In this document: in pieces, positions 9,531-19,415 of the stretch | Position numbering within the stretch: the first letter of the stretch is position 1 | Layout of the letters: each line of letters opens with the position of its first letter | Assembly (NCBI GenBank): GCA_949294195.1 | Contig: CASFGK010000008.1 | Span: forward strand, 1-64,000 | Reading direction: 5' to 3' | DNA: 64,000 nt | Source of the DNA: an uncultured Bacteroidales bacterium | GTDB lineage: Bacteria; Bacteroidota; Bacteroidia; Bacteroidales; UBA932 | Notes under the pieces: model-generated | What the model was told of the DNA's origin: nothing | Seen by the model: the letters and a program-made list of their open reading frames with translations, nothing else | Databases searched by the model: none | Translations under genes and position numbers: made by a program

Positions 9531-10812
9531 GGCATTTTTGCTGTGTCTTTTGATTATACTGCCGTTTTCAATGTATGCTCAGGACGGGGCGTACGGAGCA
9601 TATACACCATATTCCATTTTCGGTATAGGTGAACTCAGAAAGGAAGGGACGGCATTCAACAGCAGTATGGGAGGAGTAGGAATAGCGACAAGGAACAAGA
9701 GATTCATAAACTATCTGAATCCTGCATCTGTCACTGCACGGGATACTCTTTCTTTTATGGCTGACATAGGTTTATCCCAGAAAAATACGGTTTTCAGGCA
9801 GGGTGAAATGAAATCGGGAAACAATACATTCAACATGTATGATTTCATAATAAGTTTCCCTATTTACAGATCGTCCGCTTTTATGATAGGAGTGACGCCT
9901 TTCAGTGATCTGGGATACAGTTTCACTACAAGGGTGACTGATCCTGACATAATAGGAAACACAAACCTCATATCATACAACGCCTATGGTAATGGAAGTG
10001 TATACCAGCTGTTTGCCGGAGGTGCAGCTACTTTCTGGAAAAGACTGTCTTTAGGAGCCGAAGTCATATATTACTTCGGTACCTTGGATAAAGTATACAG
10101 CCAGAGTTTTACTGATGCTTCATACAATAGTGCACAGGGAGTCAGCAACCTTCTCATAAGGTCAACGACAGCCAAGCTGGGACTTCAGTACGAACAGAGA
10201 ATAGGTGAGGATATGTCAATGGTTTTCGGAGCCACTTACAGGTTCCGCTCGGGTATAAGGGGAAGTTCCGAAAATTACGAGACATTGGGTTCCGTGTCTG
10301 ATACTTTGCACTACAGTTATTCCGACAATTCGGGAGTAAGCATAGCGGATGAGCTGGGAGTAGGGGTTTCGTTCAGGAAGGGAGACAAATGGAGTCTGGA
10401 ACTTAACTACCTGAGGGCCGGATGGGACAAGTCAGGCATGGACAGGACTGCCGGATTTTCCGTAGAATCCGATGTCATGTTCTCTACCGCTGCTACAAAT
10501 TCTTTCCGTGCAGGATTTGAAATAGTTCCCAACAGGAATGATATAAGATACTACAGAAAAAGAATGTCATACAGGGTAGGAGTATATTATGAGGAGGAAT
10601 ATTACAGGCTTGACGGCAACAAGGTGAGTTCGACTGGTGTGACTTTTGGAGTGACGCTCCCTATCCCGAGACTTTACAACGGCATAACAATAGGAGTGGA
10701 TATAGGACAGAAGGGTTCGTTGAAGCATAACATGATACGCGAGCGCTACGCAATGTTCGTCGTAGGTTTCAACCTTCATGACATATGGTTCAGAAAAACA
10801 CAGTATGAATAA
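9505..10812 (+). CDS. Outer membrane beta-barrel protein of the coaX-lptC cluster
   Basis: The 435-residue protein starts with a signal peptide (hydrophobic residues 8-22, cleavage likely after MYAQ). It continues with alternating hydrophobic/aromatic strands and Gly-rich turns typical of an outer membrane barrel, such as FVVGFNLHDIWF near the end. No named enzyme motif is visible. The same neighbourhood (coaX, barrel, TPR protein, lptC, PpiD) is common in Bacteroidales, which suggests a role in envelope assembly, but the exact function is unknown. It overlaps the coaX 3' end, so the two are probably translationally coupled. Confidence 0.75.
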   Translation: MNMLRISVKAFLLCLLIILPFSMYAQDGAYGAYTPYSIFGIGELRKEGTAFNSSMGGVGIATRNKRFINYLNPASVTARDTLSFMADIGLSQKNTVFRQGEMKSGNNTFNMYDFIISFPIYRSSAFMIGVTPFSDLGYSFTTRVTDPDIIGNTNLISYNAYGNGSVYQLFAGGAATFWKRLSLGAEVIYYFGTLDKVYSQSFTDASYNSAQGVSNLLIRSTTAKLGLQYEQRIGEDMSMVFGATYRFRSGIRGSSENYETLGSVSDTLHYSYSDNSGVSIADELGVGVSFRKGDKWSLELNYLRAGWDKSGMDRTAGFSVESDVMFSTAATNSFRAGFEIVPNRNDIRYYRKRMSYRVGVYYEEEYYRLDGNKVSSTGVTFGVTLPIPRLYNGITIGVDIGQKGSLKHNMIRERYAMFVVGFNLHDIWFRKTQYE

Positions 10813-10830
10813 CATTAATTCGAAAATAAT

Positions 10831-12144
10831 ATGAAAAAATTAACTCTATTGTTTTTGACAGCTGTGATGATGACTATCAGCAGCGTCTCACTCTTTGGTC
10901 AGGGAAAGTTTGGTGCAGACAGTGCGGAATGTATCAAATACCTTTCTTATTACAAGGAGTACTACAAACAGAAAAACTACGATGATGCACTCCCTAACTG
11001 GAGAAAGGCATTCAAACTCTGTCCTCCTACCGCAAGCCAGAATATGCTACTTGACGGTACTGTTCTGGTAAGAAGGCTTATTTCACAGAACAAGAACAAC
11101 GCAGTCTATAAGTCTGCCCTTGTGGATACCCTTTTGAACATCCATGACATCAGAGCTGAATATTATCCTAAATATACAGTTACCGCTTTGAACAATAAGG
11201 GTCTTGACATGATCAATTACATGCAGGACGATCCAAAGGCAGTATATGACGGTCTTAAGGAGATTATATCTTCAAATAAGGAGAAGGCAAGACCGCAGTT
11301 CTTCCTTTTCCTGTTCAATGCCGCATGCAGCCTTTATGACAGCGGTGTACTTTCTTCGGACGAAGTGCTTACGGATTTCGGAGTGGCCATGTCTTATATG
11401 GACAAGATGCCTGAAAGCGAGGATAACGAAAGGATAAAGACAGATATAGAGAATCTTCTGGCTACAAGTAATGTTGCAAGCTGTGAAAATCTTATAGCTC
11501 TGTTCCAGCCTCGTTTCGATGCTACTCCTGATGATCTCGCACTTGTCTCCAATATTGTGCGACTTCTCGGATCTACTGAAGGATGTACTGACAACGACCT
11601 CTTCTTCAATGCTGCCAACAAGATGCACGAGCTTGATCCTTCATCTTCTTCAGCTTACTTCCTTTACAAGCTTTATGCAGGCAAGAGCGATGTTGAAAAT
11701 GCTGTAAAATATATGGAAGAAGCTATAAATGCAGAGGATACGGATGCAGCACAGGATGCACAGTACAATTTCGAGCTTGCTACTTTCTGCTACAAGAACA
11801 GTTCGAATGCAAAGGCTTTTGAATGCGCGATGAAGGCAGCAGAGCTTGATGCATCTCTTTCTGGAAAAAGCTACATGCTTATCGGTACTATCTGGGGATC
11901 ACAGGTATGCCCTGGAAACGAAATTGAAAAGAGAGCTCCTTATTGGGTGGCTGTAGACTATCTTGTAAAGGCAAAGAATGCCGATCCTTCACTTGCAGAG
12001 GAAGCCAACAAGCTTATATCACAGTACAGCCAGTACTATCCTCAGACAGCAGAGGCATTCATGTACAACTACAATAAGGGCGATTCATATACTGTATCAT
12101 GCGGCGGTATGAGAGCTGTCACTACAGTAAGGACCCAGGACTAG
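10831..12144 (+). CDS. Secreted TPR-repeat protein
   Basis: The 437-residue protein has a signal peptide (hydrophobic residues 4-22, SLFGQ cleavage region). Helical repeats follow, beginning with the TPR-like stretch YLSYYKEYYKQKNYDDALPNW; a second clear repeat region lies near residues 270-340. TPR proteins scaffold protein-protein contacts, so this one probably works in the periplasm. It sits between an outer membrane barrel gene and lptC in one operon. Specific partners cannot be told from sequence. Confidence 0.75.
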   Translation: MKKLTLLFLTAVMMTISSVSLFGQGKFGADSAECIKYLSYYKEYYKQKNYDDALPNWRKAFKLCPPTASQNMLLDGTVLVRRLISQNKNNAVYKSALVDTLLNIHDIRAEYYPKYTVTALNNKGLDMINYMQDDPKAVYDGLKEIISSNKEKARPQFFLFLFNAACSLYDSGVLSSDEVLTDFGVAMSYMDKMPESEDNERIKTDIENLLATSNVASCENLIALFQPRFDATPDDLALVSNIVRLLGSTEGCTDNDLFFNAANKMHELDPSSSSAYFLYKLYAGKSDVENAVKYMEEAINAEDTDAAQDAQYNFELATFCYKNSSNAKAFECAMKAAELDASLSGKSYMLIGTIWGSQVCPGNEIEKRAPYWVAVDYLVKAKNADPSLAEEANKLISQYSQYYPQTAEAFMYNYNKGDSYTVSCGGMRAVTTVRTQD

Positions 12145-12148
12145 TTAA

Positions 12149-12778
12149 TTGAATAGAATCCTACATATTCTCAAGATGATTGCAACCGCTTCGGCGGTTG
12201 CTTTCGTCGTTTATTCTTGTAAGGGTAAAATCAGGCAGGCGGATGATGTGGATCTGGGTTCCACTCCTGTGCAGACAGTCCGGAATATGTTTGTAGTACA
12301 GTCCGAGAACAGCCTGCTGCAGATGAGAATGGAAGCAGATCTGATGGAGAGATACGAGAATGACTCGGTTTCCTATGAGCTTTTCCCGGAAGGCTTTGCC
12401 GTATATGGCTATAATGAAGAGGGTCTTCTGGAAACGGAAATAACTTCTGACAACGCCAGACATGAAAAATTCGAAAAGGACGGTTCGGAAACATGGGCTG
12501 CTTTCGGTAATGTGGTGGTGAAAAACGTGATCAATCACGAGAGGATGGAAACTGACACGCTTTACTGGGACAGGAAGAACGAGAGGATATATACAGACTG
12601 TTATGTGAAGATGTTTTCACCTGACGGTTTCATGCAAGGTTACGGAATGGAATCTGACCAGAGGGCCAGAAACTCTACAATATTCAACCCTTTTTACAGT
12701 TATGGCATAGTAATCCAGGACAGTACCAAGGTTTCAGTCGATTCTGCCAATTTTATAGGACCGTTTCCAGAAAAATAG
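12149..12778 (+). CDS. lptC: LPS export periplasmic protein LptC
   Basis: LptC is the bitopic inner membrane protein that passes lipopolysaccharide from LptB2FG to LptA. The protein has an N-terminal hydrophobic segment ending in VVYSCKG. A beta-jellyroll region follows, with the family features AVYGYNEEG, WAAFGNVVVKN and ETDTLYWDRK. The length of 209 residues is normal. The annotated start is a TTG 4 nt after the preceding stop; an ATG at 12179 is an alternative and keeps most of the membrane segment. The VVYSC segment resembles a lipobox, as often seen in Bacteroidetes LptC. Confidence 0.85.
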   Translation: MNRILHILKMIATASAVAFVVYSCKGKIRQADDVDLGSTPVQTVRNMFVVQSENSLLQMRMEADLMERYENDSVSYELFPEGFAVYGYNEEGLLETEITSDNARHEKFEKDGSETWAAFGNVVVKNVINHERMETDTLYWDRKNERIYTDCYVKMFSPDGFMQGYGMESDQRARNSTIFNPFYSYGIVIQDSTKVSVDSANFIGPFPEK

Positions 12779-12853
12779 TGAAGAATTGAAGGAAAATTGC
12801 TATCTTCGCAGCCCGCAATAAAATAACTGATAATAATTTAAAAATACAATAAA

Positions 12854-14947
12854 ATGGCGGTACTTGAAAAAATACGCGTAAAGCTCGGTGTATTCATAAC
12901 AGTGGTCATTGCTCTGGCCCTGCTGTCATTCATAATTGACCCGAGCACCCTCCAGTCGGTTTCATCCACGATGTCTTCTAAGTACGATGTAGGTGAAATC
13001 AACGGCAAGAAAGTTTCATATAACGAGTTCCAGAAAGATGTGGAGTATTACACTTCCATCAATGAAATGATGACAGGATCATCAGTAAGCACTGAACAGC
13101 AGCAGATTGCTATCAGAAATCAGGCATGGCAGGAGCTCGTCAACAAGTTCCTTTTCCTGAAGAATGCCAAAGCTGCGGGAATATCAGTAAGTGATGCAGA
13201 AATGCTTGCCCTTACTACAGGCGACATGGTATCACCTATGATTTCGCAGAATCCGGCCTTTATGGATGAATCCGGAAACTTCTCAAAGAGCATGTTCGTA
13301 GAGTTCGTACAGCAGACTGATTCAGATCCAAGCGGATCACTCAGGTCTTACTGGAACTTCCTGCAGAATACTATCTATACACAGCAGTATTATGCCAAAT
13401 ACGGCTCGCTTTTTACCCAGAGCGACTATACCAATCCTCTGATGCTCGCAAGGGAAATAGAAGATAACAACAATACTACTGACGTAGAGTTCGTAATGGT
13501 TCCTTTCGGATTCGAGACAGATTCTACCATAGTGGTTTCTGACAGCGAAATCAAGGCATACTATGACTCACACAAGAAGTTCTACAGGCAGCCTGCGAGC
13601 AGGGACATCGAGTATGCGATTGTGGAAGTGAAGCCGTCAGACGAGGATATAGCTGCAACAAACAAGCTTGTCACTGACGTATATGACGAATTTGCATCTA
13701 CTGACAACATGAAGAATTTCCTTCTCAAGAATTCAGACAGGCCTCTTTCGGCTTACTATTACAAGAGGGGAGAGCTGAATACCATTTCTTCAGAGATCAA
13801 CGATTTCGTATTCAATGACGGAAAGGGTGCATCCAAAGTGTTTACCAAGAACAATACTTTCTATGTAGCCAGAGTTATGGATACCAAGATGATACCTGAT
13901 TCAGTTTATGTAAGGCATATCCTTCTTCAGGGTGATCAGGAATCTCTGTCGGACAGTCTTGTAAACGTACTCAAGAGCGGCAAGGAAAGTTTTTCAAATG
14001 TAGCCGCCCTTTATTCCGCTGACCAGAATACCGCTGCACCTGAAAGGGGAGATATCGGATGGATGACCCAGACATATATGATTCCTGGCTTCGAGAGTGT
14101 GATGACAGCAAAGCTCAATACTATATTTACTCTTGATACACAGTACGGAAAGCATATAGTAGAGGTAACCAGAAGGACAGCTCCTATAGAGAAGAAGCAG
14201 GTGGCAATCCTTGAAAGGGAGACTCTTGCAAGCAAGGAGACATTCAATGACTATTACTCAAAGGCAAATGCAATAGCTACCAAATCAGAAGGCAAATACG
14301 AGAATTTCAAGAAAGCTGTAGAAGAAGAGGGTCTCTATGCTCATCCTGTAAACAGAATGCTTGAAAGCGCTGACAGACTCGGAGCTGTTGACGGCACAAA
14401 GGAAGTTACAAGGTGGGCTTTCGAACAGAAGAAACCTGGCAAAGTATCCAATATAATAACAGTAAACAACAACTATTTTGTAGTTGCTGCCGTTACAGGA
14501 GTACATAAGGAAGGATATGCAAAAGTTTCCGATGTTGCCGCAGGAATAAGATCCGTACTTTATGCTGAAAAGCGTGGAGAGAAAGTAGCTGCCGAGGTTG
14601 CAGATAAAATCAAGGGGCTCGGCACAATGGAAGCCATAGCTTCCGCTCTTGAGACTACAGTAAGCACCAAGGAGGGAATCACGTTCGCTTCCATGACTTC
14701 ACAGGGGCTTGACCCTAAATTCATAGGTGCTGTCTCCGTGGCAGAGCCTGGGAAGATATCGGCTCCTCTTGCAGGAAATATAGGGGTATATGTCTATAAA
14801 GTAACGGCTCATGATACAGGGGCATTCTTTACTGAGGATGATGCCAGAACTCGTGACACACAGATGGCGCAGTACAACGCCCAGATGCTTGTTCCTGTAA
14901 TGATGCAGGATGCGGATGTCGTTGATAACCGTGCAAGATTCTATTAA
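12854..14947 (+). CDS. PpiD/SurA-type membrane-anchored peptidyl-prolyl isomerase
   Basis: This is a periplasmic foldase that helps outer membrane proteins fold. One membrane helix (about residues 11-30, VFITVVIALALLSFII) anchors 697 residues of SurA_N-like helices. A parvulin domain lies around residues 348-440 (VYVRHILLQ, GDIGWMTQ, GKHIVEV). A second, weaker parvulin-like region follows. It is the last gene of the mfd-coaX-lptC series and is closed by a strong terminator. A TATCTTCG box at 12801 could be a -7 element giving it a promoter of its own. Confidence 0.85.
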   Translation: MAVLEKIRVKLGVFITVVIALALLSFIIDPSTLQSVSSTMSSKYDVGEINGKKVSYNEFQKDVEYYTSINEMMTGSSVSTEQQQIAIRNQAWQELVNKFLFLKNAKAAGISVSDAEMLALTTGDMVSPMISQNPAFMDESGNFSKSMFVEFVQQTDSDPSGSLRSYWNFLQNTIYTQQYYAKYGSLFTQSDYTNPLMLAREIEDNNNTTDVEFVMVPFGFETDSTIVVSDSEIKAYYDSHKKFYRQPASRDIEYAIVEVKPSDEDIAATNKLVTDVYDEFASTDNMKNFLLKNSDRPLSAYYYKRGELNTISSEINDFVFNDGKGASKVFTKNNTFYVARVMDTKMIPDSVYVRHILLQGDQESLSDSLVNVLKSGKESFSNVAALYSADQNTAAPERGDIGWMTQTYMIPGFESVMTAKLNTIFTLDTQYGKHIVEVTRRTAPIEKKQVAILERETLASKETFNDYYSKANAIATKSEGKYENFKKAVEEEGLYAHPVNRMLESADRLGAVDGTKEVTRWAFEQKKPGKVSNIITVNNNYFVVAAVTGVHKEGYAKVSDVAAGIRSVLYAEKRGEKVAAEVADKIKGLGTMEAIASALETTVSTKEGITFASMTSQGLDPKFIGAVSVAEPGKISAPLAGNIGVYVYKVTAHDTGAFFTEDDARTRDTQMAQYNAQMLVPVMMQDADVVDNRARFY

Positions 14948-14963
14948 CAGACAGAAATGGATG

Positions 14964-15004
14964 ATATCAAAAAAGCAGCGGAATTTCCGCTGCTTTTTTG
15001 ATAT
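14964..15004. terminator. Perfect 41-nt palindromic bidirectional terminator
   Basis: Arms of 20 nt (14964-14983 and 14985-15004) are exact reverse complements around one base. A GC core AGCAGCGGAA is flanked by A6 on the left and T6 on the right. It lies between the convergent ppiD-like gene and ychF, so it can terminate both. Confidence 0.9.
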
Positions 15005-15076
15005 TTAAATAAGCTGCAAGCCGATAGCAGTGCCGGAACTGGTTCAGGAAATGCCTGTGGCGCAGCGTAATATAAA

Positions 15077-16180
15077 TCAGACATTGAAGAGGAAATGCAT
15101 GATATCTCCGTCCTGGACGACATAGTCCTTGCCTTCGATTCCAAGCTTTCCTGCCGCTCTGCAGGCAGCTTCGGACTTGAGCTGGATAAAGTCTTCATAC
15201 TTGATGACTTCTGCCCGTATAAAGCCTTTTTCGAAGTCTGTATGGATTACTCCTGCAGCCTTTGGGGCTTTATCTCCCTTGTTGATTGTCCATGCACGGC
15301 ATTCGTCAGCACCCGCAGTGAAGAATGTCTGCAGATTGAGAAGTGAATACGCACTCTGTATAAGCCTTACGACACCGGATTCTTCAAGACCCATTTCCCC
15401 GAGGAACATCTGCCGTTCTTCATAGCTTTCAAGTTCAGCTATGTCGGACTCTATTTTTGCGGCAATGACAAGTATTTCAGCATCTTCATCCCTGACAGCC
15501 TGGCGGACCATGTCTACATATCCGTTCCCGTCTTTTGCTGATGCCTCATCGACATTGCAGACATACATGACGGGTTTGTTTGTCAGAAGGAAAAGCTCCT
15601 TTGCAAGCTGCTGTTCTTCAGGAGAGTCGAATTTCACTGTCCTGCATGACTTGCCTTCCAGAAGCGCATCCCTGTATCTTGAGAGTATTTCACACAGCTT
15701 TTTTGCGCTCTTGTCTCCACCTGCCTGAGCCTGTTTCTGAACCTTTGCAAGCCTGTTTTCGACAGTTTCAAGATCTTTCATCTGAAGCTCCATGTCTATG
15801 ACTTCCTTGTCTCTTACAGGGTCTACACTTCCGTCTACATGCACAATGTTCGGATCATCAAAACATCTGAGCACGTGGAGGATCGCATCTGTTTCACGAA
15901 TATTTGCAAGAAACTGGTTTCCAAGTCCTTCTCCCTTGCTGGCTCCTTTTACAAGACCTGCGATATCCACAATTTCCACAGTAGCCGGTACTACCCTTTT
16001 CGGATGGCAGAGCTGTTCCAGCACTTCAAGCCTTTTGTCCGGAACTATCGTGGATCCGATATTTGGCTCTATGGTACAGAACGGAAAATTCGCACTCTGT
16101 GCCTTTCCTGAACTTATACAGTTGAACAATGTGGATTTCCCGACATTGGGGAGTCCTACTATTCCGCATTTCAATGACAT
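15077..16180 (-). CDS. ychF: Redox-regulated ATPase YchF (Obg-family)
   Basis: YchF is a ribosome-associated P-loop ATPase of the Obg family, linked to stress and translation control. The protein of about 367 residues starts MSLKCGIVGLPNVGKST (G1), has NVDE in place of the GTPase NKxD motif, as in ATP-preferring members, and ends with a TGS domain (VIKYEDFIQLKSEAA, DGDIMHFLFNV). The ATG at 16180 matches family starts; an upstream TTG is less likely. A TATCTTTG -7 box at 16210-16203 fits its promoter. It is convergent with the ppiD-like gene. Confidence 0.95.
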   Translation of the reverse strand: MSLKCGIVGLPNVGKSTLFNCISSGKAQSANFPFCTIEPNIGSTIVPDKRLEVLEQLCHPKRVVPATVEIVDIAGLVKGASKGEGLGNQFLANIRETDAILHVLRCFDDPNIVHVDGSVDPVRDKEVIDMELQMKDLETVENRLAKVQKQAQAGGDKSAKKLCEILSRYRDALLEGKSCRTVKFDSPEEQQLAKELFLLTNKPVMYVCNVDEASAKDGNGYVDMVRQAVRDEDAEILVIAAKIESDIAELESYEERQMFLGEMGLEESGVVRLIQSAYSLLNLQTFFTAGADECRAWTINKGDKAPKAAGVIHTDFEKGFIRAEVIKYEDFIQLKSEAACRAAGKLGIEGKDYVVQDGDIMHFLFNV

Positions 16181-16338
16181 AACCAATCATTTTAAAATCA
16201 GCTTGCAAAGATAGCACAAATAGTACAAAGTGGAGAATTTTCTGAATTTTAATCTTTTTTACGTTTCTTCAGGCTTTTTTTTCATTTTGTTCAGTCCGGT
16301 TTTCCGTTACATGTCCATATTCGGGAAAAATTTTAATT

Positions 16339-17325
16339 ATGCTGTCTTTATTTTTCATAAGTATTCTTTTCTGTCCGTATTTCTGTCAGGAAAAGACAGT
16401 GGAACCGGCGTACACTGACATAAGCTTTTCTGTAATGTTCTGGAATCTCGAGAATTTTTTCGACTGGAAAGACTCCGGCCTATCAGATTCTGACCGGGAA
16501 TTTTCCTCTTCGGGGGACAGAAGATGGACAAAATCCAGATTCTACACAAAGTGCAATGCTGTGGCCAAAGCAATAATGTGGATAGGAGACAGATACGGCA
16601 GGATGCCGGATATAATAGGTTTGGCAGAGGTAGAAAACAGTTTTGTGGTCAGATCTCTTGTCGGTTCTACAGGACTCAGGAAATACGGGTATGAGGCGGT
16701 GCATTACGAGTCGGCGGATCCGAGAGGTATAGACGTAGCGCTGATATACAGGACAGACAGATTCCGATGTACAGGCTCGCGTCCGCACAAGATATATGGG
16801 AAAGACGGGAAGATTCTGCAAACCAGGGATATACTTGAAGTGCAACTTGAAGGTTCGGAAAAAGGGATACCGGGTCTTGTCGTGCTGGTCAACCACCATC
16901 CGTCAAAATACGGCGGAGAAAAGGTGTCGGTGACCGGAAGGATGTCCGCCATGATGACACTTGCCACACTGTCAGACTCTCTGCGGAATGCCGGATATGT
17001 GAATATAGTGGCGATAGGGGATTTCAACGATACTCCGGACAGTCGGGCGGCATCATGTCTGGAAGGGATTCTTCTTGACAAGTCAGGCGGACTTTTCAAG
17101 TCAGGAAAAGGGACCGTCAGATATAAGGGGAAATGGGAGATGATAGACCTGATGTTCGTTTCTGCCGCCTTGGACAGCTGCTCTCATATGGATATCTGCC
17201 ATATTCCGTTCCTGCTTGAAGAAGACACTTCCGCACCTGGCAAAAAGCCCTTCAGGACATATTCCGGTCCAAGATATAACGGGGGAGCAAGCGACCATCT
17301 GCCGGTTATAGGGATATTCTACTGA
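16339..17325 (+). CDS. Secreted endonuclease/exonuclease/phosphatase family protein
   Basis: The 328-residue protein has a short signal peptide (residues 1-17, cut near FCQE). The metal-dependent EEP fold follows: VMFWNLENFFDW, GLAEVEN, VNHHPSKYGG, IGDFNDTPDS and the final ASDHLPV motif. These contain the family's catalytic Asn, Glu, Asp and His residues. Members cleave phosphodiesters in nucleic acids, phospholipids or sugar phosphates; export suggests an extracytoplasmic substrate. It is divergent from ychF across 158 nt in which I see no clear promoter. Confidence 0.85.
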   Translation: MLSLFFISILFCPYFCQEKTVEPAYTDISFSVMFWNLENFFDWKDSGLSDSDREFSSSGDRRWTKSRFYTKCNAVAKAIMWIGDRYGRMPDIIGLAEVENSFVVRSLVGSTGLRKYGYEAVHYESADPRGIDVALIYRTDRFRCTGSRPHKIYGKDGKILQTRDILEVQLEGSEKGIPGLVVLVNHHPSKYGGEKVSVTGRMSAMMTLATLSDSLRNAGYVNIVAIGDFNDTPDSRAASCLEGILLDKSGGLFKSGKGTVRYKGKWEMIDLMFVSAALDSCSHMDICHIPFLLEEDTSAPGKKPFRTYSGPRYNGGASDHLPVIGIFY

Positions 17326-17358
17326 CATAAGAAAACTGCATATTATGACAGGCTACCC

Positions 17359-17389
17359 ATTGCGGGTAAAAATAAACTGATTAACTTTG
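17359..17389 (+). promoter_or_regulatory. Bacteroidetes-type -33/-7 promoter of galK
   Basis: ATTG (17359-17362), a 19-nt spacer and TAACTTTG (17382-17389) match the Bacteroidetes housekeeping promoter. The -33 box lies inside the small inverted repeat TACCC/GGGTA (17354-17368), which could be a repressor site. The leader to the galK ATG is about 45 nt. Confidence 0.6.
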
Positions 17390-17441
17390 AAAGATATATG
17401 GATGGAATTATGAATTAACAACAGTAATAAACACTAAAGCA

Positions 17442-18584
17442 ATGCAAACAAAAATTTCTGAAAAATTCACTACTCTATTCGGATGTACCGGAGAGTTTTT
17501 CGCTTCTGCCGGAAGAATCAATCTTATAGGAGAACATACCGACTACAATGGAGGCTTTGTATTTCCCGGTGCTGTAGACAAGGGAATAATGGCTGAAATC
17601 AAACTGAACGGAACAGGTAAAGTATGCGCCTATTCTCTTGATCTTGACGAATATGTAGAATTCGGACTGAACGAAGAGGATGCTCCTGGACAGAGCTGGT
17701 CAAGATATATTTTCGGAGTATGCCGTGAAATAATCAAGAGAGGAGGTGAAATTTCAGGTTTCAATACTGTTTTTGCAGGAGACGTTCCACTTGGAGCAGG
17801 CATGTCATCGTCAGCTGCACTTGAAAGTACATTTGCATTTGCGCTGAATTATCTCTTCAACCTCGGTATAGACAAGTTCGAGCTTGCACGCATAGGACAG
17901 GCGACAGAGCACAATTACATAGGCGTAAAATGCGGAATCATGGACCAGTTCGCTTCTGTATTCGGAAAGGCCGGACAGCTTATGAGACTGGACTGCAAGA
18001 CAATGGAATACAAGTACTATCCTTTCCATCCGGAGGGATACAAGCTGGTACTTCTCGATTCGGTAGTGAAGCATGAACTGGCTTCATCAGCATATAACAA
18101 GAGAAGGGAATCATGCGAGAGGGCGGCAGCGGCAATCAAGGCAAGGCATCCTGAAGTCGAATTCCTGAGAGATGCCAACAGGGAATGGCTTGACGAAGTC
18201 AAGGAAACCATTTCTGAAGAGGATTACATGAGGGCGGAATATGTGATAGATGAAGTTGCACGTGTGCTTGATGTCTGCGATGCACTTGAAAGGGACGATT
18301 ACGAGACTGTGGGCGAGAAGATGTATGAAACCCATTACGGAATGAGCAGACTTTACGAGGTAAGCTGCGAGGAACTCGATTTCCTGAACAACATAGCGAG
18401 GGAATGCGGAGTTACCGGCTCAAGAGTTATGGGAGGCGGTTTCGGCGGATGTACAATCAACCTTGTTAAAGACGGGCTATATGAGCCGTTCATAGCCAAG
18501 GCAAAAGTTGCTTTCAAAGAAAGGTTCGGTTATGAACCGAAGGTTTATGATGTAGTCATTAGCGACGGGGCACGGAAATTGTAA
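17442..18584 (+). CDS. galK: Galactokinase
   Basis: GalK phosphorylates alpha-D-galactose with ATP in the Leloir pathway. All GHMP kinase motifs are present in the 380 residues: the N-terminal galactokinase signature GRINLIGEHTDYNGG, the phosphate loop PLGAGMSSSAALE and the C-terminal GGGFGGCTINLV. It has its own promoter and terminator, so it is monocistronic. galM lies 6 kb downstream on the same strand rather than adjacent. Confidence 0.97.
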   Translation: MQTKISEKFTTLFGCTGEFFASAGRINLIGEHTDYNGGFVFPGAVDKGIMAEIKLNGTGKVCAYSLDLDEYVEFGLNEEDAPGQSWSRYIFGVCREIIKRGGEISGFNTVFAGDVPLGAGMSSSAALESTFAFALNYLFNLGIDKFELARIGQATEHNYIGVKCGIMDQFASVFGKAGQLMRLDCKTMEYKYYPFHPEGYKLVLLDSVVKHELASSAYNKRRESCERAAAAIKARHPEVEFLRDANREWLDEVKETISEEDYMRAEYVIDEVARVLDVCDALERDDYETVGEKMYETHYGMSRLYEVSCEELDFLNNIARECGVTGSRVMGGGFGGCTINLVKDGLYEPFIAKAKVAFKERFGYEPKVYDVVISDGARKL

Positions 18585-18625
18585 AGTGGAACGCGCTATT
18601 TTTCACTACACACTATTTTTCAAGC

Positions 18626-18659
18626 CGTGTCAGATTCCTGGAGTCTGACACGTTTTTTT
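18626..18659. terminator. Terminator between galK and the CpXC gene
   Basis: Arms CGTGTCAGA (18626-18634) and TCTGACACG (18644-18652) are followed by seven Ts, ending galK transcription. The minus-strand CpXC gene ends next to it. Confidence 0.85.
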
Positions 18660-19317
18660 ATCCTAAATACCCTGACAGCCATTCAGAATCTATCTTTTCA
18701 AAACCTTCTCCCGGTTTTATCTGCGGGTTCCGCTGCAGGATTCCGCTGCAGTCTTCGTAAACGTTGAAACCTATTTCATAGTTTTTCATCTGTCCTTCTT
18801 CCGGATACAGGAATATTATGGATTTCATATCTCCGCTGTCATTGAGGCGGAAGAAATGAAACGGAGTCTCCAGGATCTTTTTCGCTTTTTCTTCCGGCGA
18901 CTTTGATACCAACTCCATTTTAAGTACGTACTTGCACATTTCAATCACAACATCATCCAGACAGTTGTCAAATATGATTATTTTCTCTATGAGAGATCCC
19001 GTATCCGTCACCCTGCGCAACGTATAGTTGCCTATAGCTTTCGTATGCAGTGTGATGGAATGCATTTGTGTCTCGGACACATTCTCATCCTTAAGGAGCC
19101 ATATCATCAGTTTTCTGTCAGGGTCATGATAGAGTGTGTCGTATTTTGCAAGATTTGCCTGCCCGCAGGAAGGGCATTTCCATATGAACAGGGATCCGTC
19201 CTTTACTTTTTCCTTCAGGGAAGGATCTTCCGATGTGTTGATGCTCTTGTAGATTTTCAGTCCGGTGCGGTTTCCGCAGCAGCTGCAGGTAGCTATGCTT
19301 TCAGATATGATAGACAT
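18658..19317 (-). CDS. CpXC-domain protein
   Basis: The protein of about 219 residues begins with a zinc-finger-like N-terminal part carrying paired cysteines: ATCSCCGNRT and, about 35 residues later, WKCPSCGQAN. This is the arrangement of the CpXC family, whose function is unknown. The rest is soluble with no membrane segment. I chose the ATG at 19317 because upstream codons run into the promoter region, where a TATCTTTG box lies at 19350-19343. Divergent from the YeiH exporter. Confidence 0.8.
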   Translation of the reverse strand: MSIISESIATCSCCGNRTGLKIYKSINTSEDPSLKEKVKDGSLFIWKCPSCGQANLAKYDTLYHDPDRKLMIWLLKDENVSETQMHSITLHTKAIGNYTLRRVTDTGSLIEKIIIFDNCLDDVVIEMCKYVLKMELVSKSPEEKAKKILETPFHFFRLNDSGDMKSIIFLYPEEGQMKNYEIGFNVYEDCSGILQRNPQIKPGEGFEKIDSEWLSGYLG

Positions 19318-19376
19318 TTTCCGATGTATATTTTTCCGGGTGCAAAGATAGTGAAAAACCTGTGATAATCCGGTAG

Positions 19377-19407
19377 TTTGGAATTTTTCCAAAATAACTT
19401 AACTTTG
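19377..19407 (+). promoter_or_regulatory. -33/-7 promoter of the YeiH exporter gene
   Basis: TTTG (19377-19380), exactly 19 nt, then TAACTTTG (19400-19407): a full match to the Bacteroidetes promoter. Transcription should start near 19412-19414, just before a seven-codon upstream reading frame (19416-19439). Confidence 0.75.
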
Positions 19408-19415
19408 CAGCTTTT

